DNA from: Bacteroidota bacterium
GTDB taxonomy: Bacteria; Bacteroidota; Bacteroidia; Chitinophagales; Chitinophagaceae
Direction: 5' to 3'
Assembly: GCA_947457085.1 (NCBI GenBank)
Contig: CANGUS010000006.1
Span: 1-18,314, forward strand
DNA length: 18,314 bases
Below, piece after piece: positions 14,495 to 18,314 of the stretch. The translations under genes were made by a program, and so were the position numbers. The first letter of the stretch is position 1. The number at the start of each line of letters is the position of its first letter. A model generated the notes under the pieces. That model worked only from the letters and a program-made list of their open reading frames with translations, was not told the origin of the DNA and made no database searches.

Positions 14495-16612
14495 ATGAAA
14501 CTAAAAAATTTGATTGCAATTGCTGCAATTACCTCTATGAGTTTACAAACTTCTAATGCTCAACCCAAAGAAGTGCAAAATGCAAAATCTACTTTTAATG
14601 TAATGGCAGAGTCGTTTGCCGATTTGCAAGTGCTTCGCTATGAAATACCGGGTTTTGAAAAACTATCGCCTAAAGAAAAAGAGTTGGCATATTATTTATA
14701 TGAAGCTACGATGTGTGGCAGAGATATTATTTATGACCAAAAAAGCAAACATGGCTTATTGCTTCGCAAAACGATAGAAACCATCTATGGCACTTATGAA
14801 GGCGACAGAAATTCGGCCGATTGGAAAAAATTTGAAGACTATTGTGGCCGTTTTTGGTTTAGCAATGGCAATCATCATCACTATGGAAATGAAAAATTTA
14901 TTCCCGCTTGTAGCTGGGCATATTTTGAATCATTAATTGATAATTGTAATACTACCCTGTTACCGCACATTTATCCCGAAGATGATTTTTGGATACAAAA
15001 CGAAGATGGCAATGGTGGACAAAAAAATTCACCAGAACTAGCAAAATACATAGGGGAGTTTAAAAACTACGTAAAACCGCTTTTTTACGACTTAACGGTG
15101 GAGCCAAAATGCGTGGATCAACGAGCAGGAATAGACAATATTATTGCCTCAAGTAATAATTTTTATGAAGGCGTAACGCAAAAAGAGGTAGAAGCATTTT
15201 ATGATCAAATGCCTACCACTGGCAATGCACCTAGTTGGGGTTTAAACAGCAAATTGGTGAAAGAAGATGGCGTTGTAAAAGAAAAAGTTTGGAAAGCACA
15301 AGGCATGTATGGAGAGGCTATTGAAAAAATTGTGTTTTGGTTAGAAAAAGCCATCCAAGTAGCTGAAAATGAAAAACAACAAAAAACCCTTGAGTTATTA
15401 GTGAAGTTTTTAAACTCCGGAGATTTAGAAGACTTTGATGAATACAGCATTGCTTGGGTAAATGATACCGAAAGTAAAATAGACGGCATCAATGGTTTTA
15501 TTGAAGTGTATTTAGATGCCATAGGCAAAAAAGGAAGTTATGAAAGCTATGTGAGCTTTAAAGATGAAGAGGCTTCTAAACGATTAGAAGCCATTGCCAA
15601 AGAAGCACAGTGGTTTGAAGACAATTCACCTTTAATGCCTGCCCATAAAAAGAAAACGGTGAAAGGAATTATTGCCAAAGCCATTACCGTAATTGCCGAA
15701 AGTGGCGACCTAGCGCCAACCACAGCCATTGGTATTAATCTTCCCAATGCCGATTGGATCCGTAAAGATCATGGTAGCAAATCGGTTTCATTAAGCAATA
15801 TCATACACAGCTACAATGTGGCATCGGCACAAAAAGGTACTTTAGATGAATTTGGTTTAAACGATGCAGTGAAAGCCAGAATAAAACAATATGGAGCCTT
15901 GGCTGCCGACCTACATACCGACATGCACGAATGTATTGGGCATGCCTCAGGGCAAATCAATGAAGGCGTAGAAACAACCGATAAAACCTTGAAAAACTAT
16001 GCCAGTTGTTTAGAAGAAGCACGTGCCGATTTAGTAGGCTTATACTACATCATGGATCAAAAATTGGTAGACATAGGCGTAATGCCTTCATTAGAAGTAG
16101 GCAAAGCTGAGTATGACAGTTATATCATGAATGGATTAATGACACAATTAACTCGCATTCAATTGGGCGACGATATTGAAGAAGCACACATGCGCAACCG
16201 TCAGTTAAATGCAAAATGGGTGTATGAAAAAGGGAAAAAAGAGAACGTGATTCAGTTTGTGAAAAAAGGGAAAAAAACCTATGTGCAAATCAATGACTAT
16301 GTAAAATTAAGAAAACTGTTTGGCGATTTATTGCGTGAAATTCAACGCATCAAATCAGAAGGCGACTTTACAGCAGGACAAGCTTTGGTTGAAAACTATG
16401 GCGTAAAAGTAGACCAAGCTTTGCATAAAGAAGTATTGGCTCGTTTTAATACATTAGGCATTAAACCTTACCGAGGATTTATTCAACCTCGTTTAACATT
16501 AATTACTGAAGAAGGTGATTTCAGCGATGTGAAGGTAGAGTATCCAACGTCCTTTTTTCAACAAATGATGGATTATGGAAAACAGTATAGCTTTTTACCA
16601 GTAAAAAACTAA
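14495..16612 (+). CDS. Exported M49-family zinc peptidase (dipeptidyl-peptidase III-like)
   Basis: A metallopeptidase expected to release dipeptides from short peptides, here periplasmic or surface-bound. From the ATG at 14495 it has 705 residues; an in-frame ATG at 14486 would add MIF. I prefer 14495 because a -7-like TATATTTA ends at 14476, leaving a leader only for the later start. Positions below count from 14486. The signal peptide ends SNA|Q26. The M49 hallmark HExxGH is HECIGH at 481-486 (zinc ligands H481, H486, catalytic E482), and the third ligand is in EEARAD at 510-515. Length fits the bacterial members of about 675-710. Relatives in Bacteroidota are sometimes mislabelled dihydrofolate reductase. 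A clean terminator follows, so it is monocistronic. Animal DPP III is cytosolic, so the signal peptide is notable. Family is confident; substrate is inferred. Confidence 0.92.
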   Translation: MKLKNLIAIAAITSMSLQTSNAQPKEVQNAKSTFNVMAESFADLQVLRYEIPGFEKLSPKEKELAYYLYEATMCGRDIIYDQKSKHGLLLRKTIETIYGTYEGDRNSADWKKFEDYCGRFWFSNGNHHHYGNEKFIPACSWAYFESLIDNCNTTLLPHIYPEDDFWIQNEDGNGGQKNSPELAKYIGEFKNYVKPLFYDLTVEPKCVDQRAGIDNIIASSNNFYEGVTQKEVEAFYDQMPTTGNAPSWGLNSKLVKEDGVVKEKVWKAQGMYGEAIEKIVFWLEKAIQVAENEKQQKTLELLVKFLNSGDLEDFDEYSIAWVNDTESKIDGINGFIEVYLDAIGKKGSYESYVSFKDEEASKRLEAIAKEAQWFEDNSPLMPAHKKKTVKGIIAKAITVIAESGDLAPTTAIGINLPNADWIRKDHGSKSVSLSNIIHSYNVASAQKGTLDEFGLNDAVKARIKQYGALAADLHTDMHECIGHASGQINEGVETTDKTLKNYASCLEEARADLVGLYYIMDQKLVDIGVMPSLEVGKAEYDSYIMNGLMTQLTRIQLGDDIEEAHMRNRQLNAKWVYEKGKKENVIQFVKKGKKTYVQINDYVKLRKLFGDLLREIQRIKSEGDFTAGQALVENYGVKVDQALHKEVLARFNTLGIKPYRGFIQPRLTLITEEGDFSDVKVEYPTSFFQQMMDYGKQYSFLPVKN

Positions 16613-16637
16613 AAGCATATACAGATTAAAAAGAATG

Positions 16638-16676
16638 AAAACCTTTCCAATTTTTATCAGTTGGAAAGGTTTTTTT
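16638..16676 (+). terminator. Intrinsic terminator after the M49 peptidase gene
   Basis: A perfect 13-bp stem (AAAACCTTTCCAA at 16638-16650 with its complement at 16661-16673), a 10-nt loop and a run of seven T (16670-16676) begin 26 bp past the stop. It separates the peptidase from the downstream T9SS cargo gene. Confidence 0.92.
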
Positions 16677-16743
16677 ATTTCTTATAAAACATAGCAACTG
16701 TTTAGTACTTTTTTTATCAGCATATAACAAGTATCTTTATTTC

Positions 16744-17769
16744 ATGAAAAGTAAAATAACGATGAGAAAACGATTGATACTAGCTGTTTTACTATTAGCA
16801 CCCTTTTTTACAAAAGCACAATATTTCGATTCTACATCCTGTTTTAATCAACCAAATTTTGGCGCCTACATTGACAGTTCATATACTTTATGCGATACAA
16901 ATTTCAATCCCAATTTTAATATAAATATTGAATCTACTGCAAATAATATTTGGCAAAAAGGAAAAACTACAAAATTTGGAACCTCCAATACAAGAGATAC
17001 ATCATGTGCAATTTTTACAGATAGTTTAAACCCATATTCGATCAATAATTATTCAGCATTTAATTTTATGTTACCCAATAATGGCAACCAATATTATTAT
17101 AACTTTTACTTAAAATTTTGGCACAAATTTGATACCGATAGTTTATTAGATGGATGTTGGCTAGAGTTTTCAAATGACTCTGGAATGACATGGCATAAAG
17201 TGGATTCTTTAAACTTCGGTTTCCCTAATAATCATTTTCAAAATAGATGGAATGCTTGTAATTTATATACTAACAATTTATCTACTAACTCCAATCAACC
17301 ATTTGACACCTTATTAAATGGAACCAAAGCATGGAGTGGAAATAGTAATGGTTGGAGATATACTTCTCTTTGGATTAATATGGCATTTCCTATTAAACCA
17401 GGCCGGTCAGGTGGATTAAATGCGATCCGTTTTGTATTTAAATCCGACAGCATCAACAACAACAAACAAGGTTGGATAATTGATGATTTTGAAAAAGGAT
17501 ATGCATATGGTCCTGGTGCTGTAAACGATATTTCTTTATTCAATCAACTGCCAATTTATCCCAATCCTTCATCTAATGGTGTTTTCAATATTTCGTTTCC
17601 AAGTAGTTTTGTAAAAGGAACAATGCAAGTCTTTAATATCAACGGACAAAAAATAAAGGACGAAATCTTACGCAAAGAAATTGATTTAAAAAATCAACCC
17701 AATGGACTGTATTATTATAAGGCCTATTTTGATCATAAGGTATACAGCGGCATTTTAAATAAAAATTAA
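16744..17769 (+). CDS. T9SS type A sorting domain-containing secreted protein
   Basis: 341 residues from the ATG at 16744; a second in-frame ATG at 16762 (MRKRLILAVLLLAPFF) would give a more typical signal peptide, and a TATCTTTA box at 16732-16739 leaves too little leader for the first, so the true start may be 16762. Cleavage is predicted at TKA|Q26. Residues about 60-250 form a jelly-roll or MAM-like beta-sandwich: LKFWHKFDTD, WLEFSNDSGMTWHKV (139-153), WRYTSLWINMAF, AIRFVFKSDS and GWIIDDF (243-249). The sorting domain is about 268-341, beginning LPIYPNPSSNGVFNISFP. No catalytic residues were recognised; a carbohydrate-binding or adhesive role is a guess. It ends 15 bp from the convergent cyclotransferase gene, with no terminator between. 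Confidence 0.88.
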   Translation: MKSKITMRKRLILAVLLLAPFFTKAQYFDSTSCFNQPNFGAYIDSSYTLCDTNFNPNFNINIESTANNIWQKGKTTKFGTSNTRDTSCAIFTDSLNPYSINNYSAFNFMLPNNGNQYYYNFYLKFWHKFDTDSLLDGCWLEFSNDSGMTWHKVDSLNFGFPNNHFQNRWNACNLYTNNLSTNSNQPFDTLLNGTKAWSGNSNGWRYTSLWINMAFPIKPGRSGGLNAIRFVFKSDSINNNKQGWIIDDFEKGYAYGPGAVNDISLFNQLPIYPNPSSNGVFNISFPSSFVKGTMQVFNINGQKIKDEILRKEIDLKNQPNGLYYYKAYFDHKVYSGILNKN

Positions 17770-17784
17770 ACGGTCATTTGTAAT

Positions 17785-18314
17785 TTACTCCACCTCATAC
17801 AACGTTTGCAAAACGGTTTGTCCAACTGCTTTGAGTGTGTTTTTATCTATTATTTGGATGTTGTCATTGTGTGTATGCCAATGAGTACCAAAACCAGTGT
17901 ATTGAAGATTGATAATGTCGACACATGGAATTTTAGCAATTTCATTGATTGGAATATGGTCATCGGTAATTTGACCACCATCGTTGTAAGAGAAATAAGC
18001 AGAATAACCTAATCGGTTGCCAATATCCCAAATTTGTTTTTGAGCATCCGGCGCATAGTATTTTGAAAATGCTTCTAAAGGAAACAACGCACCCTTAGCA
18101 CCTACCATATCCAAACAAATACCAAATTTTGCTTTATAACCTGCTACATGTGGGTTTCTTGCCCAATACTGTGTTCCTAAACAATAGCTTTCTTCGGTCC
18201 ACTCGGTTTTACCAACATCTTCTACATCTGTAAATAAAAAATCAATCCCAATGGTTGGTTTTTGTTGTTTCAATTTTGCGACAATTTCTAACATAACAGC
18301 CACACCGCTTCCTC
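17785..18314 (-). CDS. M28-family protein, probable glutaminyl-peptide cyclotransferase (5'-truncated by window edge)
   Basis: Only the C-terminal part, about 176 codons, is present; the frame is open to the right edge and the true start is outside. The edge reads GSGVAVMLEI, the M28 segment just after the first zinc aspartate. Counting from the valine codon at 18303: FTDVEDVG (24-31) gives the catalytic Glu28 and metal-ligand Asp29; LDMVGA (64-69) holds Asp65; QITDDHIPI (111-119) holds Asp115; and THWHTHNDN (140-148) gives Trp142 and metal His143. The last two motifs closely match the animal glutaminyl cyclase segments DDHIPF and WHTMDDN, and YCLGTQYWARNPH is a typical bacterial insertion. 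The enzyme would turn N-terminal Gln into pyroglutamate in the periplasm. An aminopeptidase activity is the alternative. No signal peptide can be judged. Confidence 0.82.
   Translation of the reverse strand, partial: GSGVAVMLEIVAKLKQQKPTIGIDFLFTDVEDVGKTEWTEESYCLGTQYWARNPHVAGYKAKFGICLDMVGAKGALFPLEAFSKYYAPDAQKQIWDIGNRLGYSAYFSYNDGGQITDDHIPINEIAKIPCVDIINLQYTGFGTHWHTHNDNIQIIDKNTLKAVGQTVLQTLYEVE

Noticed and set aside
15205..15747. Minus-strand open frames within the M49 gene, and similar ones at 17295-17543 and 17806-18012
   Set aside because: They are antisense shadows of well-supported genes with no family features.

Overview
The window is chromosomal DNA from a low-GC member of the Bacteroidota. 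Three things point there: two proteins end in a type IX secretion (T9SS) type A sorting domain with the YPNP motif; promoters match the phylum consensus (TTG, a spacer of about 19, TAnnTTTG) rather than TTGACA/TATAAT; and exported proteins have Gln straight after the signal-peptidase site (ANA|Q, SNA|Q, TKA|Q). A finer placement (Chitinophagales or Flavobacteriales relatives) is only a guess.

Layout. From 39 to 13880 every gene is on the minus strand: glycine C-acetyltransferase (kbl), a 2549-residue T9SS-exported mosaic surface protein, glycerol-3-phosphate dehydrogenase (gpsA, TTG start), a GxxExxY-family (PD-(D/E)XK-like) gene broken by one in-frame stop, a VanZ-family membrane protein, glycine cleavage H protein (gcvH), a DUF5606-type protein, and a very AT-rich pair of lipoprotein genes separated by one base. 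A gene-free stretch of about 605 bp follows. Beyond it, on the plus strand, lie an exported M49 (dipeptidyl-peptidase III-like) zinc peptidase and a second, smaller T9SS cargo protein. A convergent minus-strand gene, cut by the right edge, encodes an M28-family protein that looks like glutaminyl-peptide cyclotransferase.

How the genes relate. Most are independent transcription units: strong hairpin terminators follow the large surface protein, gcvH, the lipoprotein pair and the M49 gene. kbl (threonine to glycine) and gcvH (glycine breakdown) belong to connected pathways but are not an operon. The two T9SS cargoes, the exported peptidase and the cyclotransferase fit one theme, the cell envelope and secretion: the cyclotransferase would cap the N-terminal Gln of the three Q-starting exported proteins found here.

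The most unusual structure is at about 10172-10682. The dead GxxExxY gene sits between imperfect inverted termini built from 9-bp-period units (ATCCGTGnn-like), so the whole 511-bp block looks like a small mobile or repeat-borne cassette. Other points of interest are the AT-rich lipoprotein island with its repeat-bearing intergenic region, a GC-richer fossil-like patch at 12119-12167, and a terminator whose T-run touches the vanZ start codon. No tRNA, rRNA, CRISPR array or intact insertion sequence was seen.
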